In this document: one piece after another, positions 38,022 through 46,127 of the stretch | How positions within the stretch are numbered: the stretch's first letter is position 1 | Layout of the letters: every line of letters starts with the position of its first letter | Assembly (NCBI RefSeq): GCF_000308295.2 | Contig: NZ_HG326655.1 | Location: 176,763-240,762 of the forward strand | DNA from: Afipia birgiae 34632 | GTDB lineage: Bacteria; Pseudomonadota; Alphaproteobacteria; Rhizobiales; Xanthobacteraceae | Reading direction: 5' to 3' | DNA: 64,000 nucleotides | Notes under the pieces: generated by a model | Seen by the model: only the letters and a program-made list of their open reading frames with translations | The model's database searches: none | What the model was told of the DNA's origin: nothing | Made by a program: the position numbers and the translations under genes

Positions 38022-38840
38022 TCAATTTAATCCGGACAATTTGACGTTTTGTGACGTACTGACGCGCAGCGGCTTGAGTGCACTGGCTCGCGGCGCCGCA
38101 CGTTCTCTGGCGGCGTCGGCCTCTATCCGTCCGCTCTTCGGCAACACTACAACCTTGGTGCCAATGGAGACCCGGCTTGCCAGATCCTGCACGTCGCCAT
38201 TGGTCAGGCGAATGCAGCCGCTGGAGACGAACTTGCCGATCGTGGACGGATCGTTGGTGCCGTGAATGCGGTAGGCGCTGGAGCCGAGATACATCGCCGC
38301 CGCGCCCAGCGGATTTCCCGGGCCGCCCGCAACGAACCGCGGCAGGTAAGGTTGGCGCGCGATCATCTCCGCCGGCGGATGCCAGTCAGGCCAGGCCGCC
38401 TTGCGCGAGACGGTCTGCACGCCGGACCAGGTGAAGCCCTCGCGGCCGACGCCAACGCCATAGCGGATCGCGCGGCCCTGGCCGAGCACGTAATAGAGCG
38501 TGGTATTGCCGGTATCGATCACGATGGTGCCGGGCGCTTCGCGCGTCTCGTAGGAGACGACCCTGCGTTGCAGCCGCTCGGGAAGGACAGCAGAACTGTC
38601 GCTATCATCCTCGGTCACGCGTGGCGAGGGCAGCGCTTGCCGGTCCGACCAGAACAAGCCCTGCGAATATCCATTTGAATATCCAGCGTATCCAAGCGTT
38701 TGCGACATCGCGGGCGTTGCCAGGACAATGGGGAATGCCATCGCCGCGATGGTGAAGCCGCGAGCGGATCGAAGGGACGTGGTGAAGATCCGGGAAATGG
38801 AATTTCGAGACACGGAATTCGCCTGCACCGAATGTGTCAT
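38022..38840 (-). CDS. L,D-transpeptidase (YkuD domain)
   Basis: 272 residues from the ATG at 38840. The frame stays open to 39434, but that extension is low-quality sequence across the opposite-strand DUF3309 gene. Signal sequence about residues 22-46. The catalytic domain has YRIHGTNDPSTIGKFVSSGC followed by IRL, the HGT and S-x-GC-x-R motif with the nucleophilic Cys. It makes 3-3 peptidoglycan cross-links or attaches proteins to the wall. A perfect EcfG promoter lies 51 bases upstream, so wall strengthening is part of the stress response. Confidence 0.9.
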   Translation of the reverse strand: MTHSVQANSVSRNSISRIFTTSLRSARGFTIAAMAFPIVLATPAMSQTLGYAGYSNGYSQGLFWSDRQALPSPRVTEDDSDSSAVLPERLQRRVVSYETREAPGTIVIDTGNTTLYYVLGQGRAIRYGVGVGREGFTWSGVQTVSRKAAWPDWHPPAEMIARQPYLPRFVAGGPGNPLGAAAMYLGSSAYRIHGTNDPSTIGKFVSSGCIRLTNGDVQDLASRVSIGTKVVVLPKSGRIEADAARERAAPRASALKPLRVSTSQNVKLSGLN

Positions 38841-38890
38841 GACCAGCCTCGGGGTTCTGCGATGGCATCGTGGGATGCGGATACAGATCG

Positions 38891-38916
38891 AACGCAGCGC
38901 CATGGCTTTTGGTTCC
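38891..38916 (-). promoter_or_regulatory. EcfG-type promoter before the L,D-transpeptidase gene
   Basis: Minus strand GGAAC-N17-CGTT, perfect. It supports the start at 38840 rather than the longer frame. Confidence 0.8.
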
Positions 38917-38980
38917 GGCGTCCCGCGCGCGACCAGCTGTTTGTATCCGTCGTTGCAAGGCCGGTTCACGCCACTGCAGC

Positions 38981-39005
38981 GGAACATTGGAAGCGCGAGA
39001 CGGTT
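38981..39005 (+). promoter_or_regulatory. Near-match EcfG-type promoter before the DUF3309 gene
   Basis: GGAAC-N16-GGTT, one mismatch in the -10, 58 bases before the ATG at 39063. Confidence 0.55.
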
Positions 39006-39062
39006 AGCGGTCCCTGAAGCCGTGCATGACAGTAGGCCCGGCACAAATTGAGGACTTTGATC

Positions 39063-39221
39063 ATGTCTCTTGGCACCATTCTGATCATTATTTTGATCCT
39101 TATCCTGCTCGGCGTCATTCCAAGCTGGGGCCACAGCGCAAACTGGGGTTACGGCCCGTCGGGGATCGTCGGTACCATCCTGGTAATCGTGGTGATCTTG
39201 CTGCTGCTCGGCAGAATCTGA
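39063..39221 (+). CDS. DUF3309 small membrane protein
   Basis: A 52-residue protein (MSLGTILIIILILILLGVIP, then SWGHSANWGYGPSGIVGTIL and a second helix ending LLLLGRI). Two hydrophobic helices around a Trp/Gly loop are the DUF3309 pattern. Small, abundant in alphaproteobacteria, function unknown. It ends one base before the AI-2E-type transporter gene, so the two are co-transcribed. Confidence 0.88.
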   Translation: MSLGTILIIILILILLGVIPSWGHSANWGYGPSGIVGTILVIVVILLLLGRI

Positions 39222-39222
39222 C

Positions 39223-40335
39223 ATGCCCGACGTGCGCCGGGAGGTGCGCGACAGGATTCGTCCGGCGAAGTCTTCGCCGGACGAGCAGGAAGACCAGCAG
39301 CCTCCAGCTATTGGACAGTCAGAGATCGTCGCCCTTTCTCTGGTCGCGCTGCTCATCATCAGCGTGGTCGCGGTGCTATATGTCGCGCGGGCTTTCTTCC
39401 TCCCGACGGTGACGGCGCTTGTGATCGGCACCATGCTGTCTCCGGCCGCAAAATTTTTCGAACGCTATGGGATTCCGCGTTCAGTCTCGGCGGTCCTGAT
39501 CGTCTCGGCGACCTGCGCCGGACTGGCGTTCATGGTGGCGCTGATTTCCGCGCCGGTGATGGAATGGACCACGCGGCTGCCGGAGCTTCAGTCGTCGCTC
39601 AAGGACAAATTCCACATCTTCGACCGGCCGATGGCGCTCTGGCATCAGATGCAGAGTCTGTTCGGCGGCACACCCGCAGAAACCGGCTTCCCCCTGCCGA
39701 AGATCGAATGGGTCCAGCCGACGCTCGAATTTTTGTCGCCGACATTCACGGAGATCCTGCTGTTCTTCGCCGTCCTCGTGCTCTTCATCGCAAGCTGGCC
39801 GGATCTGCGCCGTGCGCTCGTTCTGAACTTCACCGGACACGACTCGCGGCTGCGCGCCCTGCGCATCCTGAACGCAATCGAGAGCAATCTCGGCGGCTAT
39901 CTCCTGACGGTGACGCTGATCAATATGGGGCTCGGCGTCGCCACCGGATTGATCTGCGCCGCCACCGGAATGCCGAATCCCGCCGGCCTCGGCGCGCTTG
40001 CCGCGACCCTGAACTACATTCCGATTATCGGCCCCATTGTCACGTTCGTGGTGCTTGCGGCGGTTGGCATCGTCACGGCATCGACCCTCGGCGGAGGACT
40101 TGTTGCGGCGACCGGCTTTGCCATTGTGGCTTTCATCGAAGGCCACTTCATCACGCCGACGATCATCGGGCGGCGGCTCGCGCTGAATGCGCTCGCGGTG
40201 TTTGTCGCACTGGCTTTCTGGACATGGCTGTGGGGACCGATGGGCGCCTTTCTGTCATCGCCGATCCTGATTGTCGGCCTGGTCATCAAGGAGCACTTGA
40301 TGCCGGTCAAGGACACCCAGCTGCCCGCCGACTAA
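39223..40335 (+). CDS. AI-2E family (PerM/YhhT-type) membrane transporter
   Basis: A 370-residue inner-membrane protein with about eight helices. It has a charged N-terminal 30-residue tail and the family core: GTMLSPAAKFFERYGIPRSV, FIASWPDLR, NYIPIIGPIVTF and EGHFITPTIIGRRLALNALA. Family members export small molecules or act as permeases of unknown substrate; the AI-2 role applies to few. Operon with DUF3309. ATG start immediately after the upstream stop. Confidence 0.88.
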   Translation: MPDVRREVRDRIRPAKSSPDEQEDQQPPAIGQSEIVALSLVALLIISVVAVLYVARAFFLPTVTALVIGTMLSPAAKFFERYGIPRSVSAVLIVSATCAGLAFMVALISAPVMEWTTRLPELQSSLKDKFHIFDRPMALWHQMQSLFGGTPAETGFPLPKIEWVQPTLEFLSPTFTEILLFFAVLVLFIASWPDLRRALVLNFTGHDSRLRALRILNAIESNLGGYLLTVTLINMGLGVATGLICAATGMPNPAGLGALAATLNYIPIIGPIVTFVVLAAVGIVTASTLGGGLVAATGFAIVAFIEGHFITPTIIGRRLALNALAVFVALAFWTWLWGPMGAFLSSPILIVGLVIKEHLMPVKDTQLPAD

Positions 40336-40343
40336 TCAGCAAT

Positions 40344-40368
40344 GGAACCTTCGTCGGAACCGTGCGTT
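40344..40368 (+). promoter_or_regulatory. EcfG-type promoter before the DUF883 gene
   Basis: GGAAC-N16-CGTT, perfect, 37 bases before the ATG at 40405. Confidence 0.8.
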
Positions 40369-40404
40369 TTCGCACGGAGCAATGCGGCACTCGGGAGTTT
40401 TTAG

Positions 40405-40776
40405 ATGTCTAGCACCGATGGTGAAGACGCGATGAGAACCATGACGGATAAAGTCACATATGAACGCCTTCAGAAGGATGTAGACGCCGTGAAAAACGAT
40501 ATCTCAGCACTCGCAGACCAGATTTCGGATGTCATTGAGGCCTTCAAGGGTGACGCGCGTAAACAGGCCCGGCGAACCTACAAGCAGGCCCGCGCCAATG
40601 TGGACTCCATGATGTCCGACGCCGGCAAGCGCGGCAGCGAGGCGCTGGACGCCGCGCAGGACTATGCCGGGACGCTGGAGGAATCGCTCGAAGACGCCAT
40701 CACACAGCGTCCCCTCGCCGCTGTCGGCCTCGCCGTCGGGCTCGGCTTTCTGATTGGCGTGACCTGGCGCAGGTGA
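40405..40776 (+). CDS. DUF883 (YqjD/ElaB-type) membrane-anchored protein
   Basis: A 123-residue protein: a long charged amphipathic helix region (residues about 15-95), then one C-terminal helix LAAVGLAVGLGFLIGVTWRR. This is the tail-anchored layout of YqjD/ElaB, which bind ribosomes at the membrane in stationary phase in E. coli. Followed 79 bases later by an Act/YqjE-like membrane gene, paralleling the E. coli yqjCDE order. Confidence 0.85.
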   Translation: MSSTDGEDAMRTMTDKVTYERLQKDVDAVKNDISALADQISDVIEAFKGDARKQARRTYKQARANVDSMMSDAGKRGSEALDAAQDYAGTLEESLEDAITQRPLAAVGLAVGLGFLIGVTWRR

Positions 40777-40792
40777 CATGAATTTTCAGCGT

Positions 40793-40819
40793 CCCGCCGG
40801 CAATGCCGGTGGGGCTTTC
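40793..40819 (+). terminator. Weak hairpin after the DUF883 gene
   Basis: CCCGCCGGC-aat-GCCGGTGGGGC followed by TTTC; imperfect stem and short T-run, so read-through into the next gene is likely. Confidence 0.4.
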
Positions 40820-40855
40820 GCGCCATTTTGTTGACGGATACTGATCGGATTTTCG

Positions 40856-41287
40856 ATGCTTCAGAAGTTCATGGATGACTTTCGCGAAAGCACCGGGAGC
40901 GCGTTGCGGCTGACATCTCTGGCGATCGCCGTCGCGGTATTGCTGTTCATCACGACCTCGTTCGTGTGCGCCGCAGCCTTCGTTTTCGTGTTGCAGAAAT
41001 ACGGACTTCTGCAGGCCTGCCTCGCTGGTGCCGGCGTGTTCTTCGTGGCGACGATGCTGGCGGCGATCTCCTATGCCGTGCGAAAGCGGCAAATCCGCAA
41101 GAGGCCGGTTGAGGCGGCCAAATCCACCATGCAGACCGCCCTGAGCGATCCGATGGTGCTGGCCGCAGGGCTGCAGATCGTCCGGACGATCGGGCTAAAA
41201 CGCATCATTCCCCTGGTCGCCATCGGTGGCATTGCGCTGGGCTTGATGGCAAGCCGCCGCCAGACCGAAGAGGAGCCCGGAGAATAA
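40856..41287 (+). CDS. YqjE-like / holin-superfamily membrane protein
   Basis: A 143-residue protein with two N-terminal membrane helices (SLAIAVAVLLFITTSFVCAA and CLAGAGVFFVATMLAAISYA) and a third near the C-terminus (IIPLVAIGGIALGLMAS). The layout fits small YqjE-type proteins that neighbour DUF883 genes. Function unknown; probably expressed from the EcfG promoter of the previous gene. Confidence 0.68.
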   Translation: MLQKFMDDFRESTGSALRLTSLAIAVAVLLFITTSFVCAAAFVFVLQKYGLLQACLAGAGVFFVATMLAAISYAVRKRQIRKRPVEAAKSTMQTALSDPMVLAAGLQIVRTIGLKRIIPLVAIGGIALGLMASRRQTEEEPGE

Positions 41288-41316
41288 CGGCTTGTCGCCG
41301 ACCTGAATGCCGTCAA

Positions 41317-41347
41317 AAGGGAGCGCCAACTGGCGCTCTCTTTCTTT
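41317..41347 (+). terminator. Rho-independent terminator after the YqjE-like gene
   Basis: AAAAGGGAGCGCCA-ac-TGGCGCTCTCTTTCTTT; stem GAGCGCCA/TGGCGCTC with A and T/C flanks. Confidence 0.75.
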
Positions 41348-41362
41348 GATGGTCGAGAAGGA

Positions 41363-41794
41363 TCAGGTCACGCAGCGGCCCGGCGCCAGCTGCTTTGCTA
41401 CAGCCGTCAGAACGCTCACCACGGGCTCGCAAGCCACTGGACGTGCGCCTGCGGACGAACCCTTGCCGGTGCCGGTGGTCAATGCCGGTGCCTTACGCTG
41501 TGCGTCTGCGGCATCGCCCGACGGCAGCCGGACCATGACCGAGGAATCCGAGGATCCCGGCACCTTGAATGAAATCGTGACGCCGCCGGAAGGCGACACC
41601 GACAGTTCGCGATCACCCTTCGCCGAACGATCGACGTTGACTGCGATGGGTTCAACGCGCGCCGGACTTGTCATCGTCGCGTCACCACGAGCCGGACCGA
41701 GCAGGTCGTTTCCTGCCGATACTTCCAGATGCACGGCACCCAGTGCCAGCACCCCTGCCACCACTCCGAGAGTTCCAGAAGCCAGGTAGGACAT
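41363..41794 (-). CDS. Hypothetical secreted protein, EcfG-controlled
   Basis: A 143-residue protein with an N-terminal hydrophobic segment (YLASGTLGVVAGVLALGAV) as signal or anchor. The rest is polar, with a beta-like LSVSPSGGVTISFKVPG segment and two Cys (ACEP near 120 and RC near the end) that may pair. I do not recognise a family. A perfect EcfG promoter 50 bases upstream says it belongs to the stress regulon. Confidence 0.68.
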   Translation of the reverse strand: MSYLASGTLGVVAGVLALGAVHLEVSAGNDLLGPARGDATMTSPARVEPIAVNVDRSAKGDRELSVSPSGGVTISFKVPGSSDSSVMVRLPSGDAADAQRKAPALTTGTGKGSSAGARPVACEPVVSVLTAVAKQLAPGRCVT

Positions 41795-41843
41795 CTGCCG
41801 CCTCTACACGTTGCCATGCCGCATAATTGCGGCTCGGCAAAAC

Positions 41844-41869
41844 AACGTGACTCGCTCGGCTTTCGTTCC
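41844..41869 (-). promoter_or_regulatory. EcfG-type promoter before the hypothetical secreted protein
   Basis: Minus strand GGAAC-N17-CGTT, perfect, with the -10 50 bases before the start at 41794. Confidence 0.78.
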
Positions 41870-42055
41870 GGGCGGGAGGTAGCGAAGGCTGAAGAAAAAT
41901 TCGATTCGGCTGGGAACATTGTCGTGATGTGTGCGTCGTATCCAAAGCCGGTCAAATCCCCCTGCCCCTAATCGACCGGCTTATGGGGGTGTAGCCGTGG
42001 TGATGCCGGCTGCACCCCTTCTCTTTGTCTTCGCCTTGTCCTTGTACACGACGCA
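41870..42055. other. Intergenic remainder between phyR terminator and EcfG promoter
   Basis: Contains GGAAC-N16-CGTC on the plus strand at 41913-41937 (one mismatch) but no plus-strand gene follows. Nothing else recognised. Confidence 0.35.
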
Positions 42056-42096
42056 TGAAAAAGCCGGAGCGCGATCCTCGCACTCCGGCTTTGTTG
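42056..42096 (-). terminator. Terminator of phyR
   Basis: On the minus strand AAAGCCGGAG ... CTCCGGCTTTTTC: perfect 10-base stem with T-run, about 30 bases after the phyR stop. Confidence 0.85.
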
Positions 42097-42121
42097 TTGC
42101 ATCCCACGTGACGGCGCCCGC

Positions 42122-42925
42122 TCAGGACGCCGCGGCCCTTGGCCGGCTCTTGGAATTGCGCTGGAAGAACAGCGCCTGGCTTGCCACCGCCGACACCATG
42201 GCCGGCTGGAAAGGCTTCGATATCAGGAAGGCGGGTTCAGGACGCTCGCCGGTCAGGAACCGCTCGGGGTAGGCGGTGATGAACACCACCGGCACCTCGA
42301 ACGACTTGAGCAGTTCGTTCACGGCATCAAGACCCGAACTGCCATCCGCAAGCTGGATGTCCGCCAGGATCAGACCCGGCCTTTTCGACTTCGCCAAGGC
42401 TATCGCATCGGTGTGGGTCCGCGCCACGCCGATCACATTGTGACCGAGGTTTTTGACCAGACTTTCAAGATCCATCGCGATGAAGGTCTCGTCCTCGATG
42501 ATGAGAACATCGGTCGCGATCTCGGCGGCCAGTTCGCGTCCGGCGGTGTCCGCCAATTCACGAACATGTGTCACATCCGTATCCAGGATGTGAGCGACCT
42601 CGTCCTCCGAGAAGCCTTCAAGCGACAGCAGCAGGAACGCCTGACGCGCCAGTGCGGTCAGGCTCGACAGCCGTTGCTCGGACGCAACCGGTGCAGCCCC
42701 CTTATCGGTCGTCTCATTGAGAGACACCGAATTCCAGATTTGAGTGAAAAGCCTGAACAACCCCACGCGCGGCCCGTGCTTTTCCTCAAGCAGCGAGGGA
42801 TCTTGAAGCAAGGCTTCAAGCATGGCCGCCACATAGGCATCGCCCGATGCCTGACTTCCGGTGAGCGCGCGGGCATAGCGCCGCAACAGTGGCAGATGTT
42901 CAGCGACGAGCTGAGAACGAGACAT
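42122..42925 (-). CDS. phyR: General stress response regulator PhyR
   Basis: 267 residues from the ATG at 42925; the ATG at 42940 lies upstream of and includes the ribosome site GGAGGGGGT, so it is not used. Residues 1-about 130 form a sigma-factor mimic with region-2- and region-4-like helices. The C-terminal receiver has IIEDETFIAMD (acidic pocket), LILADIQLADG (phospho-acceptor Asp) and LISKPFQP (Lys). Phosphorylated PhyR binds the anti-sigma NepR and frees EcfG. It is divergent from nepR-ecfG; both sides have EcfG promoters, a positive loop. Confidence 0.96.
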   Translation of the reverse strand: MSRSQLVAEHLPLLRRYARALTGSQASGDAYVAAMLEALLQDPSLLEEKHGPRVGLFRLFTQIWNSVSLNETTDKGAAPVASEQRLSSLTALARQAFLLLSLEGFSEDEVAHILDTDVTHVRELADTAGRELAAEIATDVLIIEDETFIAMDLESLVKNLGHNVIGVARTHTDAIALAKSKRPGLILADIQLADGSSGLDAVNELLKSFEVPVVFITAYPERFLTGERPEPAFLISKPFQPAMVSAVASQALFFQRNSKSRPRAAAS

Positions 42926-42978
42926 ACCCCCTCCAATCAATCATCATTTGCTATGGACCGGATTTCCTTTGGACCGGT

Positions 42979-43004
42979 AACGCGACCCGGCGACCGCCGG
43001 TTCC
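42979..43004 (-). promoter_or_regulatory. EcfG-type promoter of phyR
   Basis: Minus strand GGAAC-N17-CGTT, perfect, 54 bases before the phyR start. Confidence 0.85.
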
Positions 43005-43052
43005 CCGCTTCGGATTATCTACGTCTTAACAGGGGAAAAGTTCCTTCCGGCT

Positions 43053-43077
43053 GGAACTTTAAGCCGCCGGCCCCGTT
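43053..43077 (+). promoter_or_regulatory. EcfG-type promoter of nepR-ecfG
   Basis: GGAAC-N16-CGTT, perfect, 72 bases before the nepR ATG at 43149; autoregulation of the sigma factor. Confidence 0.87.
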
Positions 43078-43148
43078 TACGACGTGATCAATGGGCTGAA
43101 AGGCTTCGGAAAGAACTAAAATTCCAGTGTTTCCAGCTAATTAGCTCC

Positions 43149-43400
43149 ATGGGGAAAAAACGGATCGGGCCAATGAAAGATTCAAAGCCTCCACAAAACA
43201 GGGCATCCACCGGCGCCGGCAAGCAAGGTGGCCTCAATGCCGAAATTCAATCCCGTATCGGGCACCAGTTGCGCGCGATGTACGACGATGTCGTGCGTCA
43301 GGGCGTGCCGGACCGTTTTGCCGATCTGATCCGCCAGCTTGATTCCCAGGAAGCGGCAGCCCAGATCGCTGGAGACCCGCCAAAAGACGGGAGGGACTAA
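43149..43400 (+). CDS. nepR: Anti-sigma factor NepR
   Basis: 83 residues. The conserved core IQSRIGHQLRAMYDDVVRQG followed by VPDRFADLIRQLD forms the two helices that clamp EcfG or, when PhyR is phosphorylated, PhyR. The ends are polar and disordered, as usual for the family. An alternative start is the ATG at 43173. It overlaps ecfG by one base, so the antagonists are made in a coupled ratio. Confidence 0.95.
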   Translation: MGKKRIGPMKDSKPPQNRASTGAGKQGGLNAEIQSRIGHQLRAMYDDVVRQGVPDRFADLIRQLDSQEAAAQIAGDPPKDGRD

Positions 43401-43948
43401 TGCCTCTCACCGACTCACTTCGCGACGACATTCTCGCGACCGTGCCAAGCCTGCGCGCGTTCGCTATCTCCCTTAGCGGCAATGCCGACCGCGCGGACGA
43501 TCTCGTGCAGGAAACGCTGTTGCGCGCGCTTGCGCACATCGATTCCTTCCAGCCGGGATCCAATCTGCCGGCGTGGCTGTTCACGATCCTGCGCAATCTC
43601 TTCCGCTCGGACTATCGCAAGCGGCGGCGGGAGGTTGAAGACGCCGATGGCAGCTACGCCAAGACGCTCAAGTCGCAGCCTGCCCAGAGCGCTCATCTCG
43701 AGTTCGAAGAGTTTCGAACCGCGCTCGACAAGCTGCCGCAGGATCAGCGCGAAGCGCTCATCCTCGTGGGTGCCTCGGGCTTCTCGTATGAAGATGCCGC
43801 GGCGATCTGCGGATGCGCGGTCGGCACCATCAAGAGCCGCGTCAATCGCGCACGGTCGAAATTGAGCGCCTTGCTCTATGTCGACGGTGCCGAAGACTTC
43901 GGACCGGATAACACAATCCGCGCCGTGATCGGCGGAGGTGGCGGCTAG
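43400..43948 (+). CDS. ecfG: ECF sigma factor EcfG (ECF15)
   Basis: 182 residues. Region 2 has RADDLVQETLLRALAHIDSF; region 4 has LPQDQREALILVGASGFSYE and CAVGTIKSRVNRARSKL, the helix-turn-helix for the -35 GGAAC. It directs the general stress regulon whose promoters cluster around it here. The start overlaps nepR's stop (ctaATG). Confidence 0.96.
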   Translation: MPLTDSLRDDILATVPSLRAFAISLSGNADRADDLVQETLLRALAHIDSFQPGSNLPAWLFTILRNLFRSDYRKRRREVEDADGSYAKTLKSQPAQSAHLEFEEFRTALDKLPQDQREALILVGASGFSYEDAAAICGCAVGTIKSRVNRARSKLSALLYVDGAEDFGPDNTIRAVIGGGGG

Positions 43949-44000
43949 GCCGCCATCTCTGAAACACGAACGAATCTCAGGACTTCCAGGCGCACGAAGA

Positions 44001-44034
44001 AACGCGGCCACTCGCAAGTGGTCGCGTTCTTCTG
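44001..44034 (+). terminator. Terminator of ecfG
   Basis: AACGCGGCCAC-tcgcaa-GTGGTCGCGTT followed by CTTCTGTT; one G-T pair in an 11-base stem. Confidence 0.7.
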
Positions 44035-44038
44035 TTGA

Positions 44039-44122
44039 TCAATTCAGGCCGCCGAAGGCCCAGATCAAAACCAAGACGGGAATGGGAATCCCGAGCAGCC
44101 ACACCAACAGATAGCGTCCCAT
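44039..44122 (-). CDS. 27-residue membrane peptide
   Basis: MGRYLLVWLLGIPIPVLVLI followed by WAFGGLN. One hydrophobic helix with a Pro-containing kink. I recall similar tiny proteins in Bradyrhizobiaceae but no name. A GGGAAAG ribosome-like site lies 9 bases before the ATG. It sits between ecfG and the HWE kinase gene and is read in the kinase's direction, so it may share that transcript. Confidence 0.5.
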   Translation of the reverse strand: MGRYLLVWLLGIPIPVLVLIWAFGGLN

Positions 44123-44199
44123 TATGATGACTTTCCCTTGCGTGACAGCATCTGCTGCTCAATTCATCGCCGGAAAGTTTGTTCCTCGATCTGCCCGGA

Positions 44200-45852
44200 T
44201 CAGCGCTTCTTGACCGGCGCACCGATTCGTTCGGTGCGATCCATTTCGGTCTCGTCCACCACCGTCGCCATCGGAGCCGTCAGTTCGTAGACGTAGCTAA
44301 CGTCGGTGAAATATCGCTTCGACGTGCCGCCCAGCGCTTCGGGAGCAACGCGATCCAGCAACACGATTCCGAATTCGCTGTCGGCCCGGCGGGTCGCCGC
44401 ACTGGTGTTGAATTCTTCCCAGCGGAAATGAAAAACGGCGTCCGGCTGTTCGCTCACGCTCCATTCCGCGACGATATGCGGGTGCTTGCCGACCAGCGAC
44501 AGGCCCTCATCGGCGTGAGACGCCAGCTCGAAAAACAGCAGCGACAGGCTCTGCGCCGCGCGCGCGCTGACAGTGACGTCAGGCCCGCTCAGCGCGATCC
44601 GGTCCGCGTGGGGAATCGCCCGCGGTTCGAACAGGCCCTTGAGCTTGACGCCCTGCCACTGGCTTTCGCTGAGCAGCGACACGACATGCGACATGGCATG
44701 AATACGGCCGATCAGGAGGTCGCGAGCGATGTCGATATCCGCGCCATGACGCATCGTCCGCGTCACGATCGACTGGATGACGGCCAGAATATTCTTCACG
44801 CGATGATTGAGTTCGTCGATGACGGCGGTCAGCCGGCGCTCGAAATCGATACGGGTCTGGATTTCGCGGCTGAGGCGAATGTTGTTGTAGGACACATATC
44901 CGAACAGGCCGCAGAGAATGAGGGTCAGCGCCACACCGATCAGCGTCACGATGCCGGCGATCTCCTGCGCCCGTGCTGCGGGGTTGGTCTTGGCGTAATA
45001 AATCAGCGTCCAGTCCCGTGCGCCGAATGAAACGACGCGCAACAGCGGCGGATTGTCAGCGTCCAGCAGCAGCGGAACGGATGTCACGTTGCCTTCGGCA
45101 TCGGAGGTCAGGTTATCCGATGCGTTGCGCGGATCGCGCAGCGCCACCGAGAACAGTGACAGATCGTCATTGGTGAGCATCAAGGGCGCCAACCGGTAGG
45201 AAATCGTCAGAAAGCCCGCCACGCTGGCGCCGGTGTCCGTCCGCACCGGCGACGCCAGCACGATGCCCATGGGGCCGCCGACACGCAGCAGCACGAAGGG
45301 GTCGGACGACACCGGCCTGCCCTCCTCCACCGCACGATTGAGCATGGGCATGATTACCGGGTGATTGTTCAGCACGCGGCCGACGAACGCCCTGGTTTCA
45401 TCGTTCTGCGGCTCGACATCCATTATGGCCGTCACCGGATCAGGCACCGCAGCCGGATTCAACGGCGTATCATCGACGTTCCGGAGCACCGGATTGGGGA
45501 AACCGGCAACCTTCAGCTCGTTCTGCGCACGACCGAAATCGGCGCGCGGAACGCGAGCCACCCAGCTTGCGACGAGAAAATCGGTCTTGAAGGCATAGAT
45601 CGACGACCGCAACGGCTGCAGTGCATTGGCCATGTTGACCGAGGGCGAGCGAAACAACCCGACCGCGACCCGGGCCAGCAGTTCACGCTCGCTCAGCCGC
45701 TCCTGAACCAGACTGGCATGAGTGTCGACCGAGCGCGCCAGATCGATCCGGGCGATCGATAGTTCCTGATCGTAGACCTTCATGGCCGCAAGACCGGAGA
45801 CCAGCACTCCGATGATCGCCATCAGCCCGATGATGAGACCCAGCCGGAGCAC
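44200..45852 (-). CDS. HWE/HisKA_2-type sensor kinase with CHASE-like periplasmic domain, candidate PhyR partner
   Basis: About 550 residues from a GTG. TM1 is at the N-terminus, a periplasmic CHASE-like region spans about 25-300, TM2 lies near 305-328 (IVTLIGVALTLILCGLFGYV), then DELNHRVKNILAVIQSIV with the phospho-acceptor His. WEE and EFGIVLLDRVAPEALGG remain from the HWE ATPase. The N box, normally ELATNAxKYGAL, reads ELASHADEGLSLVG here: the Mg-binding Asn is replaced. The frame is open upstream to about 45951 without ATG/GTG/TTG, and ARVHFHPLSLSSK there looks coding, so the true start is uncertain. Beside phyR, it is a likely input to the cascade. Confidence 0.85.
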   Translation of the reverse strand: MLRLGLIIGLMAIIGVLVSGLAAMKVYDQELSIARIDLARSVDTHASLVQERLSERELLARVAVGLFRSPSVNMANALQPLRSSIYAFKTDFLVASWVARVPRADFGRAQNELKVAGFPNPVLRNVDDTPLNPAAVPDPVTAIMDVEPQNDETRAFVGRVLNNHPVIMPMLNRAVEEGRPVSSDPFVLLRVGGPMGIVLASPVRTDTGASVAGFLTISYRLAPLMLTNDDLSLFSVALRDPRNASDNLTSDAEGNVTSVPLLLDADNPPLLRVVSFGARDWTLIYYAKTNPAARAQEIAGIVTLIGVALTLILCGLFGYVSYNNIRLSREIQTRIDFERRLTAVIDELNHRVKNILAVIQSIVTRTMRHGADIDIARDLLIGRIHAMSHVVSLLSESQWQGVKLKGLFEPRAIPHADRIALSGPDVTVSARAAQSLSLLFFELASHADEGLSLVGKHPHIVAEWSVSEQPDAVFHFRWEEFNTSAATRRADSEFGIVLLDRVAPEALGGTSKRYFTDVSYVYELTAPMATVVDETEMDRTERIGAPVKKR

Positions 45853-46127
45853 GCACTTACTCGAAAGCGATAGGGGATGAAAATGAACTCGGGCCAGTGA
45901 GGCTGGCCCGGCGGAAATGGTTGTCGTACGCGGATACCGAACTGGTCGTCATGAATACTCTGCTGCTGCCGGATCGCCGGTCAACCCGCCGGCACGGCCC
46001 GAGAATGTGTCGCGAATGGATTAATGTAAGTGCTGCCAGATGGTTCCAGCGACCGGAAAATATACCTGTCGGCCGTCATGGTAAATCCGGCGCCACCTCC
46101 CCGCGTATCGCCGCGTCGACAGGCCGG
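45853..46127. other. Intergenic region upstream of the HWE kinase
   Basis: It holds the kinase promoter, and possibly its true start codon (see the kinase entry). No EcfG site or other known element was found. Confidence 0.35.

Noticed and set aside
38841-39434. N-terminal extension of the L,D-transpeptidase by 198 residues
   Set aside because: The extension overlaps DUF3309 and the AI-2E-type gene on the other strand and lacks family similarity. The signal peptide and EcfG promoter place the start at 38840.
41913-41937. A plus-strand GGAAC-N16-CGTC site
   Set aside because: One mismatch in a key -10 base, and no plus-strand gene follows before phyR's terminator.
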